Shown here one piece after another: positions 48,401-59,578 of a stretch of 64,000 nt of DNA (positions are counted from its first letter, which is position 1; every line of letters starts with the position of its first letter). Source of the stretch: Prunella strophiata (Eukaryota > Chordata > Aves > Passeriformes > Prunellidae); NCBI GenBank assembly GCA_036583965.1, contig JAZBQD010000014.1, positions 64,138,395 through 64,202,394 of the forward strand, read 5' to 3'. Made by a program: the position numbers and the translations under genes. Under the pieces are notes generated by a model, which saw only the letters and a list, made by a program, of their open reading frames with translations, searched no databases and was not told where the DNA came from.

Positions 48401-49100
48401 CACAAGTTTCCAAGTGATTAATTTATCACAGCTTAATGCATTGTTGCTTTCCAGCCCAGTTGTGATTGCTGACCGTGGCATTCTGGATAACTGCAAATAT
48501 GCATTAACTGTTGTAGCATAAACCATTATGCAGGAGATTAAGGACACAGCACATTACTTTGCAAGTAGGAAGGGGCAGGAAATCACATAGAAAGCTACTA
48601 CTAATCAAGTAGTAATTTATTCAAAAGTCATTCAACTGCACAGGAAAACTTTGGTGAAAACACACTTTACCTGGGTTTACTAAAATTCTGCCAGAAATGT
48701 GTAATCATCCACTGAATGCAGATATACACAATTTCAAATTTTCTTTGGTGTTCAGAGCTTCTTGGCATCCTAGTTTTGATTCAAGCTCATTCCTAATTGA
48801 TTATACTGCAATGAAGGGTACGGGAAGGGAGCAGGAAGAAGAAAGCTCAAAATCGCCTTCCGGGCATAAAATGTGTTTTGATTTACAGTTAATGAAACAT
48901 TTTTATTATTCAAATTACACCTCAGTATCATGGTTGGATTTACTCTGGAATGAGGTTATCACACACACATGTCCCATTGGTCTCCATCTCAGCAGCCAGG
49001 GTGGGTTTATTTTGGCGGGCTGGAAACAATGTCAGTGGTTCCCTTTTTATTCAAAGCAGCATTTGGCACACTTGCAGAGTGCTTAATGGTTTGTGTTCAG
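48401..49100. promoter_or_regulatory. Candidate conserved noncoding block
   Basis: Repeat-free sequence with a near-palindromic HNF1-like site GTGATTAATTTATCAC (48414-48429, 7 of 8 pairs), an octamer-like GCAAATATGCATTAAC (48495-48510), GATTACAGTT-type and CTAATTGATTATAC words (48795-48808), and AACATTTTTATTATTCAAAT. From 48697 to 49376 the plus strand is open in overlapping phases (129, 63 and 135 codons), but none gives a recognisable protein. The stretch reads more like regulatory DNA than an exon, although a coding exon cannot be fully excluded. Confidence 0.3.
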
Positions 49101-49162
49101 AGAAAAGGAACTTGTCACAAGTTGGAAAAATATTTTTTTAATCTTAGATATGTAGATGTAGA

Positions 49163-49242
49163 TTTATATGTGCATATATACACATGCTATCAATATGTAT
49201 ATGTATTTATACACACATGCTATATATATGTACACATGTACA
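49163..49242. repeat. TA/CA-rich microsatellite-like tract
   Basis: Irregular TATATG, ACACATGC and TATATA words, with an approximate internal duplication of an ACACATGCTAT unit. Typical decayed (TA)n/(CA)n sequence. Confidence 0.8.
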
Positions 49243-52200
49243 TTTCAGAAGCTATTGAACTTCTAAATCTACCTCCTTCTTTTCTTAAGACTAAAATTGT
49301 TTTCTCCAATATTCAACCCCAGTCAGACTTCCCCTCTTTTCATCTCCCAGTGAAGAGCAGTAAGAATCAATCCTAACAAACTGCAGTTGTGGATGTTTTT
49401 GAAAGGCATCTCCAGTGTAGCAGTTACTTGCCAAGGAGATTTTAGCAATGTCTCATTTTAGTTACTGAGTAGACTTAACAGCAGCTTTTGCCAGATGAAT
49501 CATAGCTGAAACTCAAGAGCTTTGGTTTGGACCTGCTAGGCCTACAGAAGTTCAAATATACATCTGGGGGCCACTGAAACCACAGGAAGGTTTGCTCTTG
49601 ACTTTGTCTCTTGGTTTCAGAATTTGCACCAAGTCCCCAGCGTGTTTGGGCTCCTCCTTTCCCTCTTGGCCCCACATGACCTCCATCTTCAGAAAGAACA
49701 CCATCACAAACCCAGGTCCCATTACAGAAGTGTAGTTAATACAATAAACTGCAGCACAACCATTAAGGTTGAATTCTACTGTTTAGTATTTTTTAGTGGA
49801 GGAATTTCTAAAGCCTTGCACCATTTCCAGCTTCAGCTGAAAATGTATTTGTTAGGTGCATCCCAGCTCCTGCTGCTTGAAGTTGCTCACATGCAGAATT
49901 GTCCCTTCACAGAATGCAAACAGATCAGCACAGTATGGCTTGCTCACATGGGATATTCCAGATGGGAATGCCATTGGGGATTTTTCCAGTTTATTATAAA
50001 TGTCATTAATGCAAAACAATATTCTAGATTCATTTTAAAAACATTGGGCTGAAATGAGTTAAAATTAGAGTAACTTTGTTAGATTAAATTCAAGATATAC
50101 TTGACAAATCTTCAGGTTTGTCAGGCTTCATAATCTTCAAATAGTTTTATTACTTTCTCCTTAATCACATAATTCTGTCCTTTTTAATTAATTGGTAAAA
50201 CACAGATTTTTATACTCTCTAGGTCTGATAGTGATGAATTGTTCCTTTGTAATTTGATCTTGTCATATTATATTTAAATCCTTCAGAACAGCCAATTGAC
50301 ATGTCCTAAACAATTATTATAAAATCTCTCTTCTTAGTATTTCTGTTTTCTCTTCCCAAACAAGATCCCACAGACTTGTCCTAGTTGGCTTTCTAACACA
50401 CAAGTAGAGCATAAAAACCACGTCTGACAATCTCTAATAGTATGATTATTTGAATTTAAATTAAATAAGCACTTTTTTGAGAAAGCTTTCTTGCAGTCAT
50501 AAGTTTTCATTAGCTTAGTCCCTGCTTTATTTGAATCTCAGCTTCTCTCTCCTTGAGAATTATTTACTAAGTCTATATTTCTTAAAGAGGCTGAGGCTGC
50601 ATGCTGCTGAATTAATCAAGCACTGTTTTAAACCAGTATCATATGCAATATAATATTTTTCAGCCATTTGCAATTCATGTTTCATGCTGTGTTAGATTTA
50701 AAAAAAAAAAAAAAAGATATTTTTGTTCGCATTTACTGTGTCCAACTTCATCCTAAACTTCAGGGAGAACAATCATATCTTTGCCTCCATTCATCAAGTT
50801 ATTCCTGCTATTTTTCACTTATGGACTATATTATTCTCACTTGGAATATAAATTTCAAGTAGAAATTTTTCATGTAGACTAAGGAATTACACAACAGATT
50901 GTAAAATATAGTTCCAAATCTAATCCAAATTGCTATGGCTTTTGCCTCTGCTTAATTACCTGTACTAAAAATGATTTATAAAGGAGTTTAATGCTGTATT
51001 TCAACAACTTCTTTCTGGAATTTGTACTCTCGTGCTGTGTTGTAAATTTATAGAAGGTGATCTGCCTTTAGCCTTCCTTGGAGGCTACTTGCTCAGTGCT
51101 TGATGTGATGTTCAGTTTATTCTTTGTGCTTTCTAAACACAGTAATTATGATCAATAGGAGGAAAATCCTGATGGCTTTTGAAATTTTTTGTGGTACTTT
51201 CTGGGAAATTTTTTTTTACATGAAAGTTGTGACTGCCTCTTTTGTTTTGTGTTAACTTTCTTCCATTTCTGTAGGTGTTAAAAATTTTTGTGGTGAAGCT
51301 GAGAAATCTGTCTGGGATTTTTTTTTATTGATGTTTTATTAAATTGCAAAGCTGGTTTCTAGGGAAGAAGAGAAAGTGTCAATGGAATTTAATAAATAAG
51401 TATGTTGATACTGAAAAAACAGCAGTGAAGCACTTGTAGCTGTGCAAGATGACTGACCAAGAGACCACAAGCAGACTAGAGAATGAGAATGATATCAGAG
51501 CTTTTGAATAATATATCCAGAGACCAGAAATAGGCATTTGTTGGGGTCCAACCCCATACCTGTGGCCAAAGATACAGTGCACACAAACTGTGTTTTAGAA
51601 AGTGAGTTTACTCACATGGAGAAACATTATCTTAAAAAAATGTAAATTTAATTTTATGTCTGTGAACAAGGAGATGTCATATTTATCATGTTTATCATAT
51701 CTTACTATGTGCCTTTCTTCTAGGTAATGTTTTACTGAATCCTCCCTACTGAACTGGAAGAATCAGCAGCAATCCTAACTCTGAGCTAAGACATTGAAGG
51801 GAAAGGCTCTCATACTCCAGTATCTTTGCTATATCCATATAATAAACAAATTGAATAATATGTCATAGGACGAATGTCATTTTAATAAAAAGCACCAGTG
51901 GGATATTTTATAAAGTATTGCTCTTTTCTAAACACAGCTAGTAAAATTACCATACCTAACTATATGAGTGGCATTTTTAATCCAGAAGTATTCCCAGTAA
52001 CCTGCATGGGAATCTGCAATGTGAATACTGTTGTCATGATCTGGATCCAATCTATTTTGTTGCATATCATAGAGAATTAATATATCCTAGACAAAAGGAG
52101 AAAATGTGGCACTACTACTTTACTTTGTGTGCCTGAGGACTGAAGTATCCATTTATTTGTTTTTTAATAACTGACTCATGGTATGGTGGAGTTTTGGGTC

Positions 52201-52999
52201 TCAGATAACTCTTCTAATATTTTTCTTAACATCATGGCATTTCTGGCATGCCCATGGTAAAATAAATCTTCCTTACTTAGAGGAATTCTTTGAAAAACAA
52301 TATTTGAATAGATTTTCTCTTGCTGAAGACAGCTGTCACTTTTGCTTCTCTTATCTCCTGGGTATCCAGGGTTGGAAAGGTCTTCTTTTGAATTTATTTT
52401 ATCATTCTATATTTGTTGCTCATGTGGTTGACATTTGCTGACTCTATGGCATATGTGTTATGCAAACCCCAGTGACCAGAGTGTTTTGAACAGCCATGAG
52501 CTGTAATTCCAAACATATTAAGAGATTAAAATAATTGCCCTGTTTACTTTTACAAGCTTTCCACAACAAATATAGCCACCCACTTCTATACTAAGAGAAA
52601 ACGAAGTGGTGACAAGGTCTACACTATTTTCCAAGGTTAGCTGTGACATGACTTTCTTAAACTGCATACATTCAAATAGTGGCCTTGCTGCCCTTGCACA
52701 CCCAAGCCTTCCAGTAGGGCTGGTTATTACATAAATAAATTATTTCTGATCTTCACCTACAGCTCTTTTTAATAACTTGTCAGGAACCACAGGAGTCTGA
52801 GTTGCTACTGCCTATCAGAAAAGCCCATAAATTCTTTAGTGGTGCAGGATCAGGGTTCAGGGCCTTGTACCTACTCTCTCTGTAGTGTGCTAGATCAGGT
52901 TTGTCTTGGTTTTGATCCATGCCTTCACTAGACAATGCTTACACAGTGTCCAGAAGACCTTTTTCTTCAGGGGAATTTGAATATGAGTCAGTGTCCCCC
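49243..52999. other. Unique AT-rich noncoding sequence
   Basis: The 142-codon plus-strand frame at 49624-50052 is the second longest in the window but shows no recognisable domain. A 16-A tract lies at 50700-50715. No interspersed repeat is recognised in about 3.7 kb. Confidence 0.42.
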
Positions 53000-53030
53000 T
53001 TTCTTTGTTTCTTTTGTTTCTTTGTTTTTT
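53000..53030. repeat. (TTTG/TTTC)n pyrimidine-rich simple repeat
   Basis: Alternating TTTCTTTG and TTTTGTTTC units. Confidence 0.85.
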
Positions 53031-55091
53031 GTGGGAAGCGTTCATGTACCCTCATGCCAAAACAGTCTGCACCTGTAAGGCCATTATCTTATTAGACTAT
53101 TACTGCTCATCTGCTGGACACAGGATAAGATACATGGAATCCAGATCACAATCAATAAAAACCCATCAAATACAACCATGCCACTGACAAAGAGATCTGC
53201 AGCACAGGAAAACAAAAAGATAATGTCCAATGTCCCAGGAAGTGGAAATAAATGGCTACTGTTCCAAAGAGCTCAGGGCTGGAGCTTGGAGGCTGTGCTG
53301 TTTGGGCAGGAGGAAGTCCATCAGCTGGAAATGCTGACTTTGACATTACTGAGTGTCTTTCTGGAAGCATGGAACAGGGAATAACTGGAAGGTCAGCAGG
53401 AACACAATATCCCTGATGGTGGGTGCAGTGGGACACAAGGCCTCTGTTGGCAGGCTGTCTCTGTAAGCCTCCACACACAGCCACGTTCCTGGCAGTCCTG
53501 CTTCTGTCCCTGCATTGGCCACGAGGGCTGGATGATGATTAGGTAATTTTTCTTCTAAATGGGCCTCATCCTCTTGGAGGCAATTGGTGTTTGTCCAGAT
53601 GAGCAGGCAACCCCTTTAAACCTGCTGGTGACAAAAGACATGCATACCTTCTCCACCAAGTCAACAAATTAGTGAGGCCTTGCCACTGCACTCCCAATTG
53701 TGGATCCTTACCTAAAACTTTTAGAAATTGGTTCTGCACACACAAATCTTCAGAGCAGTATCACTCTTCTGGATCAAAATTGATGATCTACTTTCAAAAT
53801 TTCTAGTGCAAATACTGCATTATCTAAATGCTCTTGAGGAGCCATATTCCCCCTTCTTTGTTTTTTTGACAACATTTGTGTTTCTCACTATGAACATGAG
53901 GCAACATAAAAGTAAAACAATACATGTGGTAAAGCAATAAACTCACACTGAGCAGAAATAAGAAATAACCAAGGTAATACATGTAATCATGAGCACACAA
54001 GAGAGAGGATAGCAATATAGAATGATGAATCATCAATTTCTTTGACTGGAGAAGCAGCACTGAAGTGTTGTACTGTCATGTAACAAAAGGGAGAATAAAA
54101 TTACAGTGAATTGGATAAGAACATTCATAATGTTGTGATATTCAGACACATGCATTTTGATTGTCAAGGCTTTTCAGTTCACCTTGAAAAATACAGGAAG
54201 AGTTGGTTTATTTAAAAGTGTAAACTGCTTATGAGAAGTTTTCACATAGAAGAAATTTTAAAAGTCCCAAAATCAGAATGATGGCAATAAAAAAGTAAGC
54301 TAGAGTACCTAGGACTTGGGCAGTGCTCTGGCAAGGTGGCTGAAGATAGGTAGGTAAAATGAAATAGAAGAAAACTTATTTCTGTGACTTCTGGAAATGA
54401 GAAATGTCTCCACTTATCAGTAGCAATCTAGACAACAATAAAGTGCACAAATGATACAGTGAAAGCTCCTTTCTGACTGGGATTTCCATCAATATGACCA
54501 ATAGGATGTGTCACCACTTCTCAAAGCCAGAGGAATAGCCATGGCAAATTTCTTTCTGTGGTTGTTCCTGTGTATCTATTTTATGGATTAATTACATATA
54601 AACTAGCTATAAAAGCAAAAACCTACTAGTAATGCACGTTTATCTGGCTGAGAGTGACATTCTGCATCTGGAGGAAGGTCTGGGGACTCTGGGGATTTGG
54701 CTTCCTGAATATAAGAGTCAGGGCCATGGCAGGAATTTTGACTCCCATCCGCTTGGAAAGCCAGGTCCTACAATAATTTGCATGTCAACATGAGGAAAAA
54801 ACACAATTATGTCTGATATATGCATGTATACTACCTGCATCCTTTCATCATAGTGGCCTCATGTCCACAGTCTTTATCTATAAATAAATAAATATATATG
54901 TACATAATCTATTATTCTATGTAAATAACAGTAGAGTAATACCTTGGTATAAAGCTTGATCCCTTTATTATCTCATCTTAATTTGATCTAATCTGAAATT
55001 CCTATTAGAGTAAGAATAAAGTTTGTCCTTTAAGTATGAACTATCTAAGAAAAGCACAAAGTACCTGACTCTTATTACAAATGGAGGAAAG
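53031..55091. other. Unique noncoding sequence
   Basis: A GC-richer stretch at 53.18-53.53 kb is open on the minus strand for 110 codons but not recognisable as a gene or repeat. A short (TAAA)n/(TA)n tract lies at 54880-54903. The rest is AT-rich with no feature. Confidence 0.4.
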
Positions 55092-55123
55092 AATCTCACA
55101 AGAAAAATTTTTCCTGTGAGATT
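55092..55123. repeat. 32-bp near-perfect palindrome
   Basis: AATCTCACAAGAAAAA (55092-55107) and TTTTTCCTGTGAGATT (55108-55123) are reverse complements with one mismatch in 16 and no spacer. It could be the core of a palindromic MITE, a cruciform-forming site or a binding site. Pairing outside the 32 bases is weak, and no flanking duplication was identified. Confidence 0.75.
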
Positions 55124-55375
55124 TCTAATAATTCCTTCTTGCCGTAAGGTGGGCACTTTTCCAAACAACACATTCTTTTTATATATATACACATATATAA
55201 ATTTGAAGTACTTCAGCTTCTGCTAAAAACCTGAAATTACAGAGATTTGCAAGGGAGTGCATTCTTGTGACATATCATAAGTCACAGGAGAGAAATATCT
55301 GTGCTTTCCATGATCAAGTATGAAAAAATTATTGTGTGCATATTTCCAATAGTTTGAGGGATTGTGAAATGTATT
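55124..55375. other. Unique AT-rich sequence
   Basis: Includes a short TATATA/CACATATA run at about 55180-55200. No other feature. Confidence 0.45.
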
Positions 55376-55429
55376 AAAAAAAAAAAAAAAAAAAAAAAGG
55401 AAAGAAATGGGGGGAAAAAAAAAAAAAAA
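55376..55429 (+). repeat. Paired poly-A tracts (23 A and 15 A) with a G-rich middle
   Basis: Two long A runs separated by GGAAAGAAATGGGGGG. Low complexity. No retroposed gene or SINE body could be recognised next to it. Confidence 0.9.
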
Positions 55430-57891
55430 GCTGGATTCAATCATTATAAATTTTGGACTTGTTTCTGTAATGTTCCCAAAACCACAAGGTTACAATTTCT
55501 GGCAAAGAAAGTCCTGGAGCTGGGAGATATCCCTGGAAGCTGGAGGACCATAATTGCAAAGTGTCACTAAATCCTTCCCCTGCTCACAGCGTGACCTCCC
55601 CCGACATGGCCACTGGCTGACATGTCAGAGACAGGACACAGGACTGGATAAACATTTAATCCTGACCCTGCATATTTGCTCTTATACAAAACTCATAACC
55701 CAAATGACTCAAGGTTTGCAGAGAATAACTTTGTATAAAGTCTTCTCCAAATCGATGCCAGACATTTCATGGCAGATATTCAAAATACCAAACAGTCCCC
55801 CAGACTCTTCAGGAACATCCAGCTCTGAATTAAAGCACTAACCTGGTCACATTTTTGATATATCTCTGAGTAGAATATCAAGTTATTTCTCCTTTCACCA
55901 CAATTTTGCATCAACACGTTCAGCTGCAATATTTATCTCCTTGAAGTTGTAACTGGGTTGATGCCATCCAGTATAAATATGCTGTTTAGCTTCAGTCATG
56001 CTTGTAAAATGTTGATGAAAGTTTCTGGCCTTAATGCTAGGGAAGCATTCAAAAGGGAAGTGGTTTTCCAAGTATAAATAAATGCTGATTAAAAAGATAT
56101 GGAGAAATCCAGCTAAATTCAACTTATTTTTCTCTGTTTCTTGCATTATCCTTTTCTCTACTTGAAAAGAACACTCAAATTTCAGTTTTTGTCAGAATGT
56201 ATTACATTTTTTAGAGGATTTCTGGTAAGAAGAGAAGTAATTAGAGTGTAAGAAGGAAGTAGTTACTTGTGCTTTTTTAGTTACTTTCTTGACAGAGATT
56301 TGGGGAGTTTTTAAGTGGATTTCCATGCAAACTAAATGAGAGGATGTTAACAGAGATTTGCTTTATCTCAAAGGAAAAATCATTTAAAAGAATGAATGGT
56401 TTTCATAAAGGCAGAAAGAGGTTTTGAAGTCAGAACTAATAAAAGCATTACTGTGTAATTTGGTCAGGAAAGAACATGGTGCAAACACCACCCCACTGGC
56501 AGAAGGCTCAAAGCTTCAGTAAATCAAAAACTGAGAGCCATCACCAAGCAAAAGATCTAAATGTGATGAACATGTAAGTTATAACGTTCAAATTAATGAC
56601 ATATGCAAAATGAGGTACATTTGTGAACCTCTTCCTGGCCCATGCCTGTGATTTGTTTGCACAGTAATCAGAAAATTTCAGTAGCCAAGGGGCAGAGGGA
56701 AACCAGCTGACTAAGAAAAAAATAACCAATGGGACAAAACCCCCCTACTTTTAGAAAACTGCCAAACTGCTCACCCAGGTTCAAGAAAAGTGCCTGAATT
56801 TCTGATTAGGTTACAGTGAGTACTGAATAACCAACTTTAGTCTCCAAAGGGTGCTAAGAGTAACTCCAGAGCAGGCCCCAAAAGCTCGTTGAAAGATACC
56901 TTATTAGCCATGTCTGTAAATATTCCTCACCATTTCCTTCATATTTAGTCACACTTTTCTTATTTCACAGTGCTTTCAACCCATAAACTAAGTTTTATGT
57001 GAAGGTTTCTATCTGTGTTATTAAGTAACAATCATCTTTTCAAAGTCAGTTTCTGATTTCACTGCTGGAAGAAGGCCTTCACTTAGACCTGGGCTTCAAG
57101 TGAAACAGCCATCTCAAATGTGGTGAGGGGAAATAATATTTCAGCACAACAGAGATCATGTGTGGAAGCTTCAGGAACTGCCTTTAAATCTGACATATAT
57201 GCCTTTATTTCACCCTTCTCCCTAGCATTGTTAATGACACTTAGATTGGCTGGTGACAGGAAAAATTTGAGGTAGTACTCAGAAGCTAAATCACACCATC
57301 CTTCATCATGGTGCTCTCCTCTAGAGAGGTCTGTTGCAGATTCAGAAGGTGTCAGATTTATTCCTTGGATGGTTCTGAGATTTTTCTCTTCTCTCTCCAG
57401 TTGCTCCTGTCACATCAGTTTTGTTCTGTCCCATTTCTCCTGCTCATTGCTCACTGATACAAACTCTGTCTAACATCTGGGAAAATTCCCCAAACCAATT
57501 CTTCAACCTACAGATGCTGGTAGTAATAGTAACAGTAATAATAATGAAACCTTTATGTATATATTACTTCTGTTTCTAAAATACACGAGGCTCTGTGCAA
57601 AAACAAATGACACCCAATCAAAATAAATAGGATAAAACCACAATAAATACACTGAATAAAATGCAAAGGGATTTGCAGGTGTTTGGACCCCAGGTCATCC
57701 AGACACATGTGTTTTAGCTCAGTGTAGATTGTAGCAGTCTGCATAGCCACTAATTGAGTTAATCTTATTGTAGCAGTTTCTACAGCAAAATTCAGGCTCT
57801 CACACAAGTATGTGTTTATTTTGTACACAAGCATGGACCTAGCAGTAAATCCAATTGAGCAGCATATGTTCAGTACACCTGCTATTCATAG
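55430..57891. other. Unique noncoding sequence
   Basis: No gene or recognised repeat in about 2.5 kb. A small GTAATA-rich patch lies near 57520-57545. Confidence 0.45.
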
Positions 57892-58075
57892 ATCACAGAA
57901 TCACAGAATATGCTGAGTTGGAAGAGATCCACCAGGATTGCCAAGTTCAACCCCTGACCCTGCACAGGACAAACCCAAGATCACACCAGTGCCAGAGAGC
58001 ATTGTCCAAATGCTCCTTGAACTCTGGAAGGCTTCTGCTGTAACTACTTCCCCTGGGAAGCCTTTTCTGTTGACA
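57892..58075 (-). mobile_element. CR1 LINE, 3' end
   Basis: The plus strand begins 'ATCACAGAATCACAGAATAT' and 'GCTGAGTTGGAAGAGATCC', the reverse complement of a CR1 3' tail with a duplicated terminal octamer. It continues with 'AAGTTCAACCCCTGACCCTG', 'GCATTGTCCAAATGCTCCTT' and 'GAACTCTGGAAGGCTTCTGC'. These match the tail type of the copy at 10560 (TTGGACAA, GTTGGACTC phrases) read in reverse. The upstream end is approximate. Confidence 0.94.
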
Positions 58076-58186
58076 AAGTTTCACTCCCACTTCTCTATTT
58101 AGAAGGAACAATAATATGCCAAAGACCATTAAGCTGATTACTTTAACTTTTGAACTGAGGTGGGATTCTCTGTGCTACTGCTGATG

Positions 58187-58211
58187 TATATCTATATCTA
58201 TCTATCTGTAT
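58187..58211. repeat. (TATC)n microsatellite
   Basis: Short imperfect TATC/TATATC tandem units, then TGTATGTTTATATC. Confidence 0.85.
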
Positions 58212-59361
58212 GTTTATATCTCCTGGTATTCAAGTGACTCCTGATATATTGATAAACCAACAAAATTGGTATAGTGGCATAATAGAGGTATAGGAATATA
58301 AATATCCACTGGCAGACCAGTGCTGTTGCAACATTCTTCAGCAATCTGTGCCTCTCCTATTTAACTCTTTATGTCTCATACAGTCACTACTCTGTGCATT
58401 CTCCCCTAAGCTATGCAATCAACTTTCTTCCCTCAGTGACAGCCCAGTCCCGGTCATCATGTCAAGAATGCTCTTTTGCTACATTATTTGGTAGAGTTGT
58501 GTTTTCCTCTGCTGGTGTGATTAAATAAATAGTCTGCGCTCAGATCTCAGCAAAATCCAGCGGGACTATATGTCCAAGATACTGGGATATATTTTTTTCA
58601 AATATGCACACTACATGATTGTTCATGCTTCAGCACTTGAATGGCAGCCATCCAACTCACTTCTGAAAGAAACAATGATGAATAATCTACCAAATATCTT
58701 AAAGTCTCCTTTCTGCCTCTGTAGTTTTGCGTGGATATTATCCACCCCGGGGAAATGTGCTGTTCCTCAACTTCATGACGGCCCATTTTCATTTCAGATT
58801 GCATGGAGCTGTTTTCCTTGGCATTGGGACTGCCTGAATGAATCATCCCCATCATGCACAGCAGGGCTGTCTGGGACAGGGTGGTTGAATAAATTGCCCA
58901 AGTGTTCCTTCTTGCTTTCCCCTTCTTTCATCAGGACCTTACCACCTCTGGACTGACTGTGGCTTCATAAGCTTGTCTCACATTTCCTTCATAAATGTGT
59001 AGGTGACATTTAACTCACCCTAATTTTAGCCATTCAGATGTTAGCAACTTGGCCTTAACTCATCATCTGGTCTTCCTCTATAGTCAGCACAGAAACACTG
59101 GCAGCTTCAGCAGATTCATTGCACCTAAAAGGGTCCAAAACATTTACATTATGCATCTGTTTTTAATCCTACTATCTGCTTTGCAAGTCAGGGCTTTTTT
59201 GTCACTTCTTTTCACTTTTTCTATTTCATCACATCCAGGACTCTTGATTAACTCCTTTGTAGGATGAACTGCAAATGTACTGAATTCTTGGAGACCTGGA
59301 GAGGTATTCCAGGCACAGTGAGATATACTGGTAAAAATCTTACTGATAAAACTGTCTTAAT
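58212..59361. other. Unique noncoding sequence with one unassigned repeat fragment
   Basis: Open frames up to 128 codons (58570-58956) are unrecognised and opposed by a minus-strand frame. The fragment at 59040-59085 is related to 11255-11300. Confidence 0.4.
59040..59085. repeat. Unassigned dispersed repeat, copy B
   Basis: Ungapped match to 11255-11300 in the same orientation, about 36 of 46 positions identical. It suggests an old interspersed family not identified here. Confidence 0.5.
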
Positions 59362-59535
59362 TCACAGAATTACAGAATCAGTTACGATGGAAAAGACCTC
59401 TAAGATCTTCAAGTCCAACCTATGACAGAACACCACCCTGTCAACCAGACCATGGCACTGAGTGCCACATCCAGGCTTTTCCTAAACACTCCAGGGATGG
59501 TCACTCCACCACCTCTCTGGGTAGCCCATTCTAAC
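59362..59535 (-). mobile_element. CR1 LINE, 3' end
   Basis: The plus strand starts 'TCACAGAATTACAGAATCAG' and continues 'GGAAAAGACCTCTAAGATCT', 'TCAAGTCCAACCTATGACAG', 'CATGGCACTGAGTGCCACAT' and 'CTCCAGGGATGGTCACTCCA'. This is a reversed CR1 tail of the same general type as the copy at 24237 (compare its reversed 'CTTAGAGGTC' phrase). It is truncated and noncoding. Confidence 0.95.
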
Positions 59536-59540
59536 ATCTA

Positions 59541-59578
59541 CAAATACTTTAATTAATTACAAATATTTTAATTAATGA
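59541..59578. repeat. 19-bp tandem duplication
   Basis: CAAATACTTTAATTAATTA (59541-59559) is followed directly by CAAATATTTTAATTAATGA (59560-59578), with two differences. It sits directly beside the CR1 copy and may reflect slippage. Confidence 0.8.

Noticed and set aside
48969..49376. 135-codon plus-strand open frame
   Set aside because: Its second half reads through a TA/CA simple repeat, and another phase is open over the same bases.
49624..50052. 142-codon plus-strand open frame
   Set aside because: No domain, no splice-bounded exon structure and no recognisable homologue; likely chance.
53178..53484. Possible exon or LTR in a GC-richer stretch
   Set aside because: The 110-codon minus frame is unrecognised, and no LTR ends or target duplication were found.
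55376..55429. SINE or retrocopy tail
   Set aside because: Two A runs with G interruptions look like a simple repeat; no element body is recognised.
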